Shown here: in pieces, positions 24,908-33,964 of the stretch
How positions within the stretch are numbered: the stretch's first letter is position 1
Layout of the letters: every line of letters begins with the position of its first letter
DNA from: Methylobacterium platani
Lineage (GTDB): Bacteria > Pseudomonadota > Alphaproteobacteria > Rhizobiales > Beijerinckiaceae
NCBI RefSeq assembly: GCF_001653715.1
Contig: NZ_LWHQ01000019.1
Location: 20,588 to 84,587 of the forward strand
Direction of reading: 5' to 3'
Length of the DNA: 64,000 nt
Notes under the pieces: generated by a model
What the model saw: the letters and a program-made list of their open reading frames with translations, nothing else
Database searches by the model: none
What the model was told of the DNA's origin: nothing
Position numbers and translations under genes: made by a program

Positions 24908-25480
24908 TCAGGCCCCGCCGATCATCGTGCAGACGTTCGACAGCGACACGTCCATCTTGATCGTGTTGCCGACGAGGCTCGCCACGTCGTTGATGAAGAA
25001 GGCGAGTGTCCCACCGACAAGATACAGGGCGGCGGAGCCGGGGCCGGCGCCGTGCTGGCCGGACGTGGCGTTGTAGAGCCGCATCCCGGCGATCAGCCAG
25101 GCGAAAGAGCCCAACATCATGAAGAAAAACGTGATCGCGCTCTTGATATCCTCGCAGGTCGAGGAGCGTGGCGTCGAGCCGTAGTTGAACATGCTGTAGG
25201 TGATGTCACCGCCCAAGACGAATGAGTTGGCGAATTTCCACAAAAGGACCGGCGCGACGATCATCGCGCTGCCGAGCGCGAGCTTGCCCATGGCGCCGTC
25301 GATGGTGACGGGGCGGTTCGTGAACTTGTGCTCGCCGGCGGCGACGCCGTAGAGGCCGTAGAGGCCGACTGTTCCGTACACGACCCCGAGGAGCGCGATC
25401 AGCAGGAACACCAGGTTGACGACGAGCGGGAACACCTCGCTCAACGAGACGAGGACGCTTCCGAGGTCCGGCACAGCCAT
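24908..25480 (-). CDS. DotE/IcmC/TraQ-like membrane protein
   Basis: A 190-aa polytopic protein with about four hydrophobic segments: VNLVFLLIALLGVVYGTVGL, KLALGSAMIVAPVLLW, ITFFFMMLGSFAWLIAGMRLY and AALYLVGGTLAFFINDVASLVGNT. The C-terminal 'GG-LAFFxNDVxxxxGNT' pattern and the size fit the IcmC/DotE-TraQ group of type IVB inner-membrane proteins. ATG 25480 overlaps the upstream stop (ATGA), which favours it over the GTG at 25483. Confidence 0.6.
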   Translation of the reverse strand: MAVPDLGSVLVSLSEVFPLVVNLVFLLIALLGVVYGTVGLYGLYGVAAGEHKFTNRPVTIDGAMGKLALGSAMIVAPVLLWKFANSFVLGGDITYSMFNYGSTPRSSTCEDIKSAITFFFMMLGSFAWLIAGMRLYNATSGQHGAGPGSAALYLVGGTLAFFINDVASLVGNTIKMDVSLSNVCTMIGGA

Positions 25481-25791
25481 CACTGAACCCTTTTCGAAAA
25501 CTTGGACTGGTATTCCAGCGCCTCAAGCCGCTCCTCAAGCGCGTTAATGCGCGCTATCAGCTCCTCGTATCTTAAATTCGTTGGGTCAACGTCGGGGTTT
25601 GGTCGGCGATATGGCCGCTTCTCCTCAGCACTCCCATCGTGATACTCAAATTTCGATCTGTTTCTTTTCTGTTGCTCGGGAGCTGCTGCGGCATCGGGCG
25701 CGGCGACCACCAGGCTTAGCATACCGGTTGAGAGTACAGCCGCGAGGGTTGCATTTCTTAACCAGTTCCTAACGAAGCTTTTCTCGGCCAT
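25480..25791 (-). CDS. Small secreted coiled-coil protein, first gene of minus T4SS arm
   Basis: A 103-aa protein with a long signal-like N-terminus (MAEKSFVRNWLRNATLAAVL, then a hydrophobic run to VVAAPDAAAA). A very polar linker follows, then a C-terminal heptad-like helix (NLRYEELIARINALEERLEALEYQ). It may oligomerise in the periplasm through the coiled coil. No family is recognised. It opens the arm that continues with the DotE-like gene, and its start faces the divergent control region. Confidence 0.55.
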   Translation of the reverse strand: MAEKSFVRNWLRNATLAAVLSTGMLSLVVAAPDAAAAPEQQKRNRSKFEYHDGSAEEKRPYRRPNPDVDPTNLRYEELIARINALEERLEALEYQSKFSKRVQ

Positions 25792-25992
25792 TTCTGCTTA
25801 ACCCTTTCGATCTAGCCGGGACGCTTGCCTGGGCCTTACTGCAACCCCTGACGCCGGGTATTACTCGATAACATACGACATGTTGCAGTGTACCACGACG
25901 AACAAAGGTCATTTTCACACGAATGAGCGTGTCTGGCGTGCCATGGCTCTCCTCTATCGGCATCGTTTAGCTACGGTAGGCTCGAGCCTTAA

Positions 25993-26021
25993 TTGACACG
26001 TCGTGTCATTCTTCGCAATAA
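25993..26021 (+). promoter_or_regulatory. Candidate promoter with overlapping operator palindrome for the plus T4SS arm
   Basis: TTGACA (25993-25998), a 17-bp spacer, then CAATAA (26016-26021) resembles a sigma-70 promoter ahead of the gene at 26067. The -35 box overlaps a perfect inverted repeat, TGACACG-T-CGTGTCA (25994-26008), so a repressor bound there would block RNA polymerase. A second, weaker repeat (AACAT-N5-ATGTT, 25870-25884) lies toward the divergent gene that starts at 25791. The 275-bp gap 25792-26066 otherwise holds no gene. Confidence 0.5.
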
Positions 26022-26066
26022 GAGCCCCAACACGAACGTCAATGACTCTGGTGGGGCGGTTCTGGC

Positions 26067-26891
26067 ATGGAGAACGCAGTAAAACACTTGGCCTGGGCCG
26101 GATCTCTCGTTGCCTGTGTCTATCTTGCAACGTCTAACAACTGGCAGCCTGTCTCGCTTCAGATCGTGGCACGGGAACAAAATCCCAGTTTGGCAGCGCT
26201 TTCACAGAACAATTCTTCTCCTACCAATCCTGCCAATTCTGCCAATCCTGCCAATTTGTTAGTTCCTGCGCCGCAGCCCGCCCCACAAGTTGCGTTAGCG
26301 CCTGCCATCACACCCCCTACGGTTGCCCGGACATATGTCCCGGCAGCCGTGCCAGCGCCCGTGCCGCAGCAGGCTGGGACCGTGAGTTACGCAACGATCG
26401 AGGATCCCAAGGCTGCGAGGCCGGTCATGGAGCTTCTGGCCAAGCTCGCCGCAGTCGTCGATGCGCCCCCGGGCACGCCGGAGGGTCAGATCGCGACGAT
26501 CTTCTTCGATCCGCGCTGCCCGTACTGCCACGCTGCATTCACGGCCCTGCATGGGCGGATCGCGGCGCGCTGGGTACCGGTTGTAGTCCTCGGCGATCCC
26601 GAGGGCGGCAACCGCATGGCGGCGGGCATCCTCTCGGCCACCGATCGGGTCGCGGCGCTCAAGGCCGCGTTCGAGACGAAGGGCGGCAACCCGGGCGAGG
26701 TCAGCCCCGAGACCGCCGCCAAGCTCGCCGAGAACAAGGAGGCGTTCGCCTCGATCTTCGCGGCCTCACCGGCCCTGCGTCCCGGCGTGCCGACGATGTT
26801 CGTGCCGCGGCCCGACGGACGGCTCGCGATCATGGTCGGCTACGAGGCAGGCGACGACGCCAAGCTGCGCGCCGTCCTGGCCGGTAGCTGA
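26067..26891 (+). CDS. trbB: DsbC/TrbB-like thiol oxidoreductase of the conjugation system
   Basis: A 274-aa protein. An N-terminal membrane anchor or signal (HLAWAGSLVACVYLATS) is followed by a proline/alanine/asparagine-rich linker (residues ~45-110). The thioredoxin-like domain has the active site FDPRCPYCHAAF (CPYC near residues 150-153) and the cis-proline loop PGVPTMFVP. IncI TrbB is a DsbC-like disulfide isomerase needed for folding cysteine-containing transfer proteins; several secreted proteins of the other arm have conserved cysteines. It is the first gene of the plus arm. Confidence 0.75.
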   Translation: MENAVKHLAWAGSLVACVYLATSNNWQPVSLQIVAREQNPSLAALSQNNSSPTNPANSANPANLLVPAPQPAPQVALAPAITPPTVARTYVPAAVPAPVPQQAGTVSYATIEDPKAARPVMELLAKLAAVVDAPPGTPEGQIATIFFDPRCPYCHAAFTALHGRIAARWVPVVVLGDPEGGNRMAAGILSATDRVAALKAAFETKGGNPGEVSPETAAKLAENKEAFASIFAASPALRPGVPTMFVPRPDGRLAIMVGYEAGDDAKLRAVLAGS

Positions 26892-26894
26892 CGG

Positions 26895-27164
26895 ATGGCC
26901 CGCCGAGCTTCCATCGGGGCGTTCAGCCTGCCCTCGGCGGGCGGGTGCCTGTCGCCCTCGGCCCTCGCCGACCGGATCGAGGGTTACTCGCGCGCCTCGT
27001 CGTTCCTCGCCGGCGCGGTCTTCGCCTCGCTGATGGCGATGATGTGGCTCGCCTACCTGTCGATCAAGCGGGCCGAGGTGATCCCCTACGTCGCCGATGG
27101 CGGCGTGTTCGGCTGCGAGGTGAAGATCGTGGCACCGCCGACGGCGGGAAGGCCGCAGTCATGA
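26895..27164 (+). CDS. Small single-span membrane protein at the traL position
   Basis: An 89-aa protein with one hydrophobic segment (ASSFLAGAVFASLMAMMWLAYLSI) and a short C-terminal domain (RAEVIPYVADGGVFGCEVKIV). It starts 3 bp after the TrbB-like stop, and its own stop overlaps the dotI start (ATGA). In IncI plasmids traL sits just before traM (dotI), so it occupies the traL slot. Sequence alone does not prove homology. Confidence 0.6.
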   Translation: MARRASIGAFSLPSAGGCLSPSALADRIEGYSRASSFLAGAVFASLMAMMWLAYLSIKRAEVIPYVADGGVFGCEVKIVAPPTAGRPQS

Positions 27165-27817
27165 AATCGGCCGATCACATCGCCCAAGAGGTCGACGCCG
27201 GCCGGATGATGCTGCGCAACCAGTGGCAGTGGATCCTGCTGCTGTCGCTGTTCCTGCTGCTGTCGCTCACGGTCAACGCGCTCCTGTTCTACAACGCGTT
27301 CATCCGGTTTCCGGTCAAGCAGTTCATCTGGACTTCGGACGCGCAAGCCGTCTGCGAGGCGATCCCGCTTGCCGAGCCGAACATCAGCCAGGCGCGGCTG
27401 AAGGAGTTCGCGGTCTCGTCGGCCGTCCAGTTGAACTCCTACGACTACGCGAACTGGCGCGCGCTCATCAACAACGCGCTGAGCCAGTCGTTCACGCCGA
27501 AGGGCCGCGACCGCTACCGGGCGGCTCTGCAAGAGAGCGGCATCATCCAGAAAGTCGTGACGGGCTACCAGACCGTCTCGGCCGTGACGACCGACCCGGC
27601 CAATGTGGCGGAAGAGGGTAAGCTCGCGGGCCGCTACTACTGGCGCGTCGAGGTTCCGCTTCAGATCTTCTATCGCACGAACGTCGAGACGCGGGTCGAG
27701 CGGCGTCTTCTGACCATGACGATCGTGCGGATCGACCCCTCTCCGATCAACCCGAACGGCATCGCGATCGACTCGGTGATCTCGACGCAGCAACTGACCA
27801 ATCAGGTGGGGCCATGA
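27161..27817 (+). CDS. traM: DotI/IcmL/TraM-like inner-membrane protein
   Basis: A 218-aa protein from ATG 27161. A single transmembrane helix near residues 22-45 (QWILLLSLFLLLSLTVNALLFY) is followed by a VirB8-like periplasmic domain (VKQFIWTSDAQAVCEAIPL, YDYANWRALINNALSQSFTPKG, RRLLTMTIVRIDPSPINPNGIAID). DotI forms the inner-membrane ring part of the type IVB core. The order dotI-dotH-dotG that follows is the conserved core order, with 4-bp overlaps between the genes. Confidence 0.85.
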   Translation: MKSADHIAQEVDAGRMMLRNQWQWILLLSLFLLLSLTVNALLFYNAFIRFPVKQFIWTSDAQAVCEAIPLAEPNISQARLKEFAVSSAVQLNSYDYANWRALINNALSQSFTPKGRDRYRAALQESGIIQKVVTGYQTVSAVTTDPANVAEEGKLAGRYYWRVEVPLQIFYRTNVETRVERRLLTMTIVRIDPSPINPNGIAIDSVISTQQLTNQVGP

Positions 27818-28899
27818 AGCGCGTTTTGGCCTCTGGCTTCGCCGTGGCTGCCGTCTGGGCGACCGCCGCGGTGGCACAAGCTCCGGGGCAGCCGGCCCCG
27901 CCGCCGAACTTCCAGCCCCCGGGCGAGACGGTACGCCGGCCGGCCGGGGTGCCGCCGGCCACTGGCCCGTTGGCGACGCCGCCGCCGCCCGTTCCGCGCG
28001 CCCTGACCCCGGCCGAGCTCGAAGAGCTGCGCAAGCGCATGATCGGCGGCACCCAGGGCATGATCCTCAAGCCCGGCGAGATCCAGGACGTCCGCCGGGC
28101 GGTCCAGGATGCGCAGGGCGCGGGCAACTTCCCCGGCCGCGACGGGCGCATGCCCCGGCCGGAGCCGCGGCTCCTCACCGTCACTCAGGAGGTCAGTCGC
28201 TCGGCGCCCGAGACGCTGCATCTCGCCTACGGGGTCGTGAGCCCGATCACCTTCGTGGATGCGAAGGGCGCGCCCTGGCCGATCGCCTCGGTCGCCTACG
28301 ATCCGCGCCTGTTTGCTCAGGATGGCACCGGCTGCGGCCAGGATACCACGCTGGGGGCGACGCAGGTCCCGGCCGGGGCGGGCGCCGACAGGCCAGCCTC
28401 GATCAACCTGATGCCGTGCCGCTACGACACCTGGGGCAACATCCTCATTCGCCTCGAGGCCGTGCCCTACCCGATCCCGCTGATGGTCCTCTCCGGGCAG
28501 AGCGAGACGGTCGACATCCCGGTCACGGTGCGGGTCGCTGGCACCTCGCCGCTGACGCCGGTGAAGGTGGTCACGGCGAGCGCCCCTGTCCGCAAGGCCG
28601 GTCCGCCCGGCCCGCCGCGCGGGGCGGCCCCGATCGACACGACGGCGCTCCTGCACCTGTTCGGCGCCGGCACGCCGCCGACGGGCGCGCAGAAGCTCGT
28701 TGCGACCGGCGGGGCGCAGGCCTGGCTCTACCGCGAGCGCATGTACGTGCGCGTCCAGGGCGACCTCGTCAGCCCGCAGCCGGTCGCCTCGGCCGACGCG
28801 GCCTCGGGCTACCGGATCTACGAGTTCCTCCGCCCGGCCTCGCGCCTCGTCGCCGAGCGCGGCGACGGAGCCGAGACCGCCATCACCATCGAATTCTAG
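27814..28899 (+). CDS. traN: DotH/IcmK/TraN-like outer-membrane core protein
   Basis: A 361-aa protein with a signal peptide (MKRVLASGFAVAAVWATAAVAQAP) and a proline-rich N-terminus. The C-terminal region (LLTVTQEVSRSAPETLHLAYGVVSPITFVDAKGAPWPI, INLMPCRYDTWGNILIRLE, then YRIYEFLRPASRLVAE) is beta-rich like DotH/TraN. DotH with DotC and DotD builds the outer-membrane ring. The gene sits between dotI and dotG as expected. It ends 9 bp before dotG, with a strong GGAGG site in between. Confidence 0.82.
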   Translation: MKRVLASGFAVAAVWATAAVAQAPGQPAPPPNFQPPGETVRRPAGVPPATGPLATPPPPVPRALTPAELEELRKRMIGGTQGMILKPGEIQDVRRAVQDAQGAGNFPGRDGRMPRPEPRLLTVTQEVSRSAPETLHLAYGVVSPITFVDAKGAPWPIASVAYDPRLFAQDGTGCGQDTTLGATQVPAGAGADRPASINLMPCRYDTWGNILIRLEAVPYPIPLMVLSGQSETVDIPVTVRVAGTSPLTPVKVVTASAPVRKAGPPGPPRGAAPIDTTALLHLFGAGTPPTGAQKLVATGGAQAWLYRERMYVRVQGDLVSPQPVASADAASGYRIYEFLRPASRLVAERGDGAETAITIEF

Positions 28900-28908
28900 G
28901 AGGGGATA

Positions 28909-30210
28909 ATGGCCACGCTGTCTCCGAAAGCGACCGCTGCACTGGGTGGGTCGCTCCTCGTCTTCGCCCTCGGCTCGGCCGCCTTCGTTCTGAAGGACAC
29001 GCCCGGCACGGACCAGGGCGCCGGGCTGGCCTCCGAGATCCGCGGACAGACGCCTAGTCCGCAGAACGACATGATGCGTCCCGTCGGCAAGGTCGAGGCC
29101 GACCGGCGCGCCGGCGTCAACCGCCAGGCGGCGGACGAGAAGGACAGCGCCGGCAAGCCCTACGTGGCGCCGACGGTGATCGCCGAGAAGCGCGGCGCGA
29201 CGATGGGCGATCTGCCTGACGAGAACCCGGTCCCGAAGGCGCCGGAGCCGCCCCCGGAGCCCAAGGTGGTGGAGAAGATCATCTACCAGGATCGTCCGGT
29301 CATCCAGACCGTGTACCGGGACGTGCCGGTCCAGCCGACGGCGGACCCCGAGCAGGTCGCGGCGATCAACGAGCAGATCAAGGCGCTGTTGAAGCCAACC
29401 CCTGGCGGGTTCCTCGTGCGCTCCTTCGGCAAGGGCGACCGGCCAAAGCCGCCTGAGCCGCGCCCGGCCGCTGCGGCAGCGCCGGTGCCGGTCGGCCCGT
29501 TCGGCCCCGGCATCCGGCACGCGACCGTGGCGCGCGCCGGCGACGTCGCCTACGCGGTGCTCGATCGCGGCTTCAACTCCGACGACCCGGCAGCCCCGAT
29601 CTTCGCCACCATCGTCGACCTCGACGAGCGCCAGCAGCCCGGGCCGCTCAACGGTATCCGGCTGCTCGGCCAGATCGTCTACTCGCAGACGCAGGCCTCG
29701 ATCCGGTTCTCGACCATGATCTTGCAGGACGGCCGCCAGGGGCCGATGCAGGCGCTCGCGATCACGGTCGACCAGGCCCGTACCGGCGTCGCCGAGGACG
29801 TCGACAACCACGTGCTCGAGCGCTACGGCGGCCTCGTCATCGCCGGCCTGATCCAGGGCGTCGGCCAGGTCGGCCAGCAGCTGACCCAGCTCAACACCCA
29901 GACGGTGGTCGGCAACGGCTTTGCGGTCCAGTCCGGCCGCAACGTCGATTACCTGACCGCGGGCCTCGGCGCCGCGCTGCCGGTCGGCCAGGCCCTGACC
30001 GCGGCTGCGGCGCGCAGCTTCAGCCGGCCGCCGACACTGTCGAGCCCGACCAACTTCCCCGTAGGCATCGTCTTCCTCCAGCCGGTGGTGGTGCCGCTCG
30101 ACGCCGCTCGCGTCTCGGTCGGCGCCGGCACCGGCTACGGGCCCGATCCGGCCTTTGGTCCGAGCTACCGGCCCGAGACCCTGCCGATCTCTCAACTGAG
30201 GAAGCCGTGA
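28909..30210 (+). CDS. traO: DotG/IcmE/TraO-like core protein with VirB10 domain
   Basis: A 433-aa protein. An N-terminal membrane helix (AALGGSLLVFALGSAAFVL) is followed by a long proline/charge-rich linker (residues ~40-195) and the C-terminal VirB10/TrbI-like domain: VARAGDVAYAVLDRGFNSDDP, GPLNGIRLLGQIVYSQTQ and NFPVGIVFLQPVVV. It would span the periplasm as the channel core. Legionella DotG is more than twice as long because of pentapeptide repeats; those are absent here, as in short IncI TraO. Confidence 0.85.
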   Translation: MATLSPKATAALGGSLLVFALGSAAFVLKDTPGTDQGAGLASEIRGQTPSPQNDMMRPVGKVEADRRAGVNRQAADEKDSAGKPYVAPTVIAEKRGATMGDLPDENPVPKAPEPPPEPKVVEKIIYQDRPVIQTVYRDVPVQPTADPEQVAAINEQIKALLKPTPGGFLVRSFGKGDRPKPPEPRPAAAAAPVPVGPFGPGIRHATVARAGDVAYAVLDRGFNSDDPAAPIFATIVDLDERQQPGPLNGIRLLGQIVYSQTQASIRFSTMILQDGRQGPMQALAITVDQARTGVAEDVDNHVLERYGGLVIAGLIQGVGQVGQQLTQLNTQTVVGNGFAVQSGRNVDYLTAGLGAALPVGQALTAAAARSFSRPPTLSSPTNFPVGIVFLQPVVVPLDAARVSVGAGTGYGPDPAFGPSYRPETLPISQLRKP

Positions 30211-30464
30211 TGGGTGGCTCGAAGGGAGTCGCGGACGTCCTGCGCGGCCTGATCGACCTCGTGCCGACGCTGGCCTGGCTCGTGGTCGTGCTCACGGCCG
30301 TCACTGGCATTTTCCTGACCGGCTACGCAATGCTGCGGGTCTACCAGGCCAACAACTCGGGCGACGGCACGGCGGGTAACTGGATCGTTGCCGGGGTGAT
30401 CGGCTGCGCCATGACGATCCCCACGATCATCATCGCGCAATTCTCCTTCTACTTCGCCGAGTGA
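30210..30464 (+). CDS. Small two-span membrane protein (TraP/IcmD-like position)
   Basis: An 84-aa protein from ATG 30210 (GTG 30207 is also possible). Two hydrophobic helices (LAWLVVVLTAVTGIFLTGYAML and WIVAGVIGCAMTIPTIIIAQF) flank a short polar loop. This is the size and topology of the small pilin-like or IcmD-like membrane proteins between dotG and dotO in type IVB clusters. No catalytic feature is present. Confidence 0.6.
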   Translation: MGGSKGVADVLRGLIDLVPTLAWLVVVLTAVTGIFLTGYAMLRVYQANNSGDGTAGNWIVAGVIGCAMTIPTIIIAQFSFYFAE

Positions 30465-30480
30465 GGGAGGACCTGACGCG

Positions 30481-30966
30481 ATGAACGACGGATCCTGGCA
30501 CCTCATCGACAACCTGACCGCCAACGCGGCGGCCTACCTCGACGATCATCCTGTGGTGACCAAGGCGGCCATCGCGCTTACCCTCGCGGCGGGCTGCTAC
30601 GCGGTCGTGGCCGCGCGCGCCTGGTCGGTGTCGGTCTGCTCGGACCGGAGCTTGCGCCGGATCCTGCACCTCTGCGGCATGGCAGGCGGCGGCTGCCTGT
30701 TCCTGACCGGGCTGCTCTACGACGGCCTGACACGCGGTCTGGACGGCGCCATCACCTACCCGCCGCTGATCTACGCCTACTATCCGGCCTCGATCACGCT
30801 CTCCTGCGCCGCGATGGTGTTTGCCCTCGCACAGGTCTTCTGCGCCCTGCACGTCCGCCCGGCCCCACTGATGCGGGGCATCATTCCGGGACTGCTCGGA
30901 GCCTGGCTCTTCGCGCTCGCTGTGCCCGTCTACCAATTCTCGGTCATCCTGCGGGGTATCCAATGA
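30481..30966 (+). CDS. Four-span membrane protein before dotO
   Basis: A 161-aa hydrophobic protein with about four segments (AAIALTLAAGCYAVVAA, LHLCGMAGGGCLFLTGLLY, SITLSCAAMVFALAQVF, IIPGLLGAWLFALAVPVYQF). It starts 16 bp after the preceding stop with a GGAGG-like site, and overlaps the dotO start as ATGA. It may correspond to one of the small IncI TraS/TraT-position proteins, but I do not recognise the family. Confidence 0.55.
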   Translation: MNDGSWHLIDNLTANAAAYLDDHPVVTKAAIALTLAAGCYAVVAARAWSVSVCSDRSLRRILHLCGMAGGGCLFLTGLLYDGLTRGLDGAITYPPLIYAYYPASITLSCAAMVFALAQVFCALHVRPAPLMRGIIPGLLGAWLFALAVPVYQFSVILRGIQ

Positions 30967-33950
30967 GGACGGCCGACAAGTTCTGCGACTTGGCGGGCTT
31001 CGACCCGGAGCGCGAGGAGGCGGTGGTCTACGCCCATGATGGGTCGCAGCTCACCCTGATCGAGATCGACGGCATCCGCTCGATCGTCTCGCCCGACGAC
31101 TACCTCGTCAACGTGGTCGAGCGCTTCGCCGGCGGGATCGCGCAGATCCTCAAGCGCCCAGGCCACCAGATCACGATCTCCTACGAGTCCTCGCTCAACA
31201 CCGCCAAGGTCATCGATCCCTTCGTCGAGCGCCAGGGCCGGCGCTCCCGCCAGAAGGGTTTGTCGGTCGAGGCGCTGATCGAGGAGGGCCGGACCGTCCT
31301 GGAGGAGCGTGCGCGCTCCGAGACGATCCTGCTCGCCGCCTGGACCCGCCCGACGGCCGGTACGCCCGAGGAGGTGCGCCGCGAGCGACGTGACAACCGC
31401 AAGGCCTGGCAGGAGTTGCCCCCGGCCCGCGACGCGCAGAACCCCTACCTGCGGCTCGGCGCCCTCGACGGCGTCCACGCCGCGTTCGTACGGCGGGTGG
31501 TGGAGGCGCTCGGCGAGGCCCGCCTGCAGGGCCGGATCCTGGCTCCCGACGACAAGGGGCGTCGGCGCGACCTCGAGCAGATCCGGGCGGCGGTCCTCTA
31601 CCACGAGACCCCCGACGGCTGGACGCCCTACGGACCTGGCACCCGGCGCTACCCGGGCGCCAAGGAGCGCCACGACGATGACGTGAGCGAGTTCTTCACG
31701 CCGACCGTCGCGCGCCAGATCATGACCTCGAACGCGCAGGCCGCGAGCAACATGCGCGCCCTCGACATGGGCGGGCGCCGCTACGCGCTCGCGGTCATGC
31801 GGATGTTTCCCTCGACCATCCTGCCGTTCAACCGGCTGCTCGACTCGCTCCTGGAGAGTTCGTCGCGCTCCGCCGACATGCCGTTCCGGGTCTGCTTCCA
31901 CCTCGAGGCTTTGCGCGATGCCGATGTCGGCTTCCGGCTCAGGAAGGTGTTCGCCGGCCTCCTCGCCTTCGCGAGCCCGAGCAACAAGAACCTGTTTCGG
32001 GCGCTGCGCCAGCTCGAGGAGGTGGTCCAGAAGGACGGCGAGGCGATCGTCAAGGGCCGGGTGATCGCCACGACCTGGACCGAGCCGGGCGAGGATCCGG
32101 GGCTCCTGGAGCGGCGCCGCTCGTACCTGATGAGCGGGATGATGACCTGGGGCGAGGCGGTGATGACCGATGCGCCCCACAACCCGCTGCGGGCTCTGTG
32201 CGAGACGGTAGCCGGGATGACGGTCCAGGCCGAGGTTCCGCCGGGCTCGATCGCGCCGCTCGGCGACCTCGCCGCCCTTCTGCCGTTCCACCGCACGGCG
32301 CCGATCTTCAAGCAGGGCCAGAGCATGCTGGTCACGCCCGACGGCAAGCCGGTGCCCTACGAGGCGCTGTCGCCCGAGCAGTTGTTCTGGCTGACGCTGA
32401 TCTACGCCACGCCCGGCTCGGGCAAGAGCGTGCTGATGAACCGGCTCAACGTCGAGTTCGCGGCGTTCTCGGCCGGCGCGGCGCTGCCGTTCCTCGCCGT
32501 CATCGACGTCGGCGTCAGCTCCAGTGGGTTCATCGAGCTGGTGCGCAACGCGCTCCCCCCTGAGCGGCGGCACGAAGCGTACTACGTGCGGCTCCTCAAC
32601 ACGCCGGATTACGCGGTCAACTTCCTCGACCTCGGGCTCGGCCGGCGCATGCCGCTGGAGCGCGAGAGGAGCTTCATCGAGAACTTCCTGACGACGCTCC
32701 TCAACGTGTCGAACCCGGAAGTGGCGCTCCTCGTCCCGCGCCTGATCTCGCGGGTGTTCCAGCTCAAGAGCGACCTCCAGTTCTCGTCCTCGCCGGCGGT
32801 CTACCAGCCCGACGTCGACCCCGAGCTCGACCGGATCATCCACGACTTCGGCATCGCTGTTCCCGACAAGGCGCGGTGGTGGAGCATCGTCGACGCGCTG
32901 GTCGAGCGCCGGCTCTTCAACGCGGCGCAACGCGCGCAGCGCTACGCGATGCCGGTGCTGGAGGACTTCGCCCGGGTGCTCGCCGAGCCGATCATGGTGC
33001 AGGATTTCCCTGCCGAGCTGATCCGCCACGTCCAGCGCTCGCTCGAGTCCGCGATCGAGAAGTTCCCGATCTTCGCCCGGCCGACGAGGCTCGACCTCGG
33101 CGAGGCCCGGGTGGTGTCGATCGATCTCCAGGATGTGGCGCAGCGCCACAAGTCGCCGGAGGCCGAGCGCAACAACGCGCTGATGTTCATGATCGCGCGG
33201 CACGTCTATCTCTCGAAGATCTCCGGCTTTTCCGAGGAGATCGCGAAGATGGATTTCCCGCCCGAGGACAAGATCCGGGCGGAGTACGTCCGGTACTGGG
33301 AGGCGCGCTACGCCGAGGTGGCGGAGACGCCTAAGCGGCTGTGCATGGACGAGTACCACCTGACCGGCGGCGTCGAGACGATCGCCCGGCAGGTGAAGTC
33401 GGACGCCCGCGAGGGCCGCAAGTGGGGCCTGGAGCTGATCCTGGTCTCGCAGCTGCTCGCCGACTTCGACACGCTGGCCGACATGGCCTCGACCGTGCTC
33501 GTGCTCAACGCCGACTCGAACGAGATCCGCGAGCAGGCGCGCAAGACCTTCGGGTTCGATCAGGCGGTGAAGTCCGCGCTCGAGCGCCAGGTGCACGGCC
33601 CGCAGGGGCGGCGCGGCGCGAACCTGCTGGCGCGGTTCAAGCTGCGCGAGGAAGAGCGCTGGATCATTCTGAACAACTCGCTCGGGCCCCGGATGCTGTG
33701 GGCCCTGACTACCAAGGCGGAGGACCGCCTGGTGCGCGACGAGCTGTACCGCCGGATGGCGGTCAACGATGCGCTGCGCATCCTCGCTTCTCGCTTTCCC
33801 GATGGCACCGCCATCGAGACGTGGAGCCGGATGTCCGCGCTTGCGCGGTTCGGTGAGGACCGGATCGCAAAGACGATCGTCGATCAAGTGTTGGGGGAAA
33901 TCATGAGCGAAGCTCAGCCCCAGATCGGCCGATCCAGAACCGCAGCATGA
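30963..33950 (+). CDS. traU: DotO/IcmB/TraU-type (VirB4-like) ATPase
   Basis: A 995-aa cytoplasmic ATPase. Walker A is ATPGSGKS (residues ~482-489). A Walker B region follows in KRLCMDEYHLTGG, and a sensor-like segment in LELILVSQLLADFDTL. The N-terminal half (DLAGFDPEREEAVVYAHDGSQLTLIEIDG) is typical of DotO/TraU. DotO is the main energy source at the base of the type IVB channel and works with DotB. Length matches the family (about 1000 aa). The 4-bp overlap at the start implies coupling. Confidence 0.9.
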   Translation: MRTADKFCDLAGFDPEREEAVVYAHDGSQLTLIEIDGIRSIVSPDDYLVNVVERFAGGIAQILKRPGHQITISYESSLNTAKVIDPFVERQGRRSRQKGLSVEALIEEGRTVLEERARSETILLAAWTRPTAGTPEEVRRERRDNRKAWQELPPARDAQNPYLRLGALDGVHAAFVRRVVEALGEARLQGRILAPDDKGRRRDLEQIRAAVLYHETPDGWTPYGPGTRRYPGAKERHDDDVSEFFTPTVARQIMTSNAQAASNMRALDMGGRRYALAVMRMFPSTILPFNRLLDSLLESSSRSADMPFRVCFHLEALRDADVGFRLRKVFAGLLAFASPSNKNLFRALRQLEEVVQKDGEAIVKGRVIATTWTEPGEDPGLLERRRSYLMSGMMTWGEAVMTDAPHNPLRALCETVAGMTVQAEVPPGSIAPLGDLAALLPFHRTAPIFKQGQSMLVTPDGKPVPYEALSPEQLFWLTLIYATPGSGKSVLMNRLNVEFAAFSAGAALPFLAVIDVGVSSSGFIELVRNALPPERRHEAYYVRLLNTPDYAVNFLDLGLGRRMPLERERSFIENFLTTLLNVSNPEVALLVPRLISRVFQLKSDLQFSSSPAVYQPDVDPELDRIIHDFGIAVPDKARWWSIVDALVERRLFNAAQRAQRYAMPVLEDFARVLAEPIMVQDFPAELIRHVQRSLESAIEKFPIFARPTRLDLGEARVVSIDLQDVAQRHKSPEAERNNALMFMIARHVYLSKISGFSEEIAKMDFPPEDKIRAEYVRYWEARYAEVAETPKRLCMDEYHLTGGVETIARQVKSDAREGRKWGLELILVSQLLADFDTLADMASTVLVLNADSNEIREQARKTFGFDQAVKSALERQVHGPQGRRGANLLARFKLREEERWIILNNSLGPRMLWALTTKAEDRLVRDELYRRMAVNDALRILASRFPDGTAIETWSRMSALARFGEDRIAKTIVDQVLGEIMSEAQPQIGRSRTAA

Positions 33951-33964
33951 CGATGGAGGCTTCC

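Noticed and set aside
27802..30195. 797-codon minus-strand frame opposite dotH-dotG
   Set aside because: Shadow of two well-supported core genes.
30930..33887. 985-codon minus-strand frame opposite dotO
   Set aside because: It mirrors the DotO frame; high GC keeps the antisense frame open. No domain signatures.
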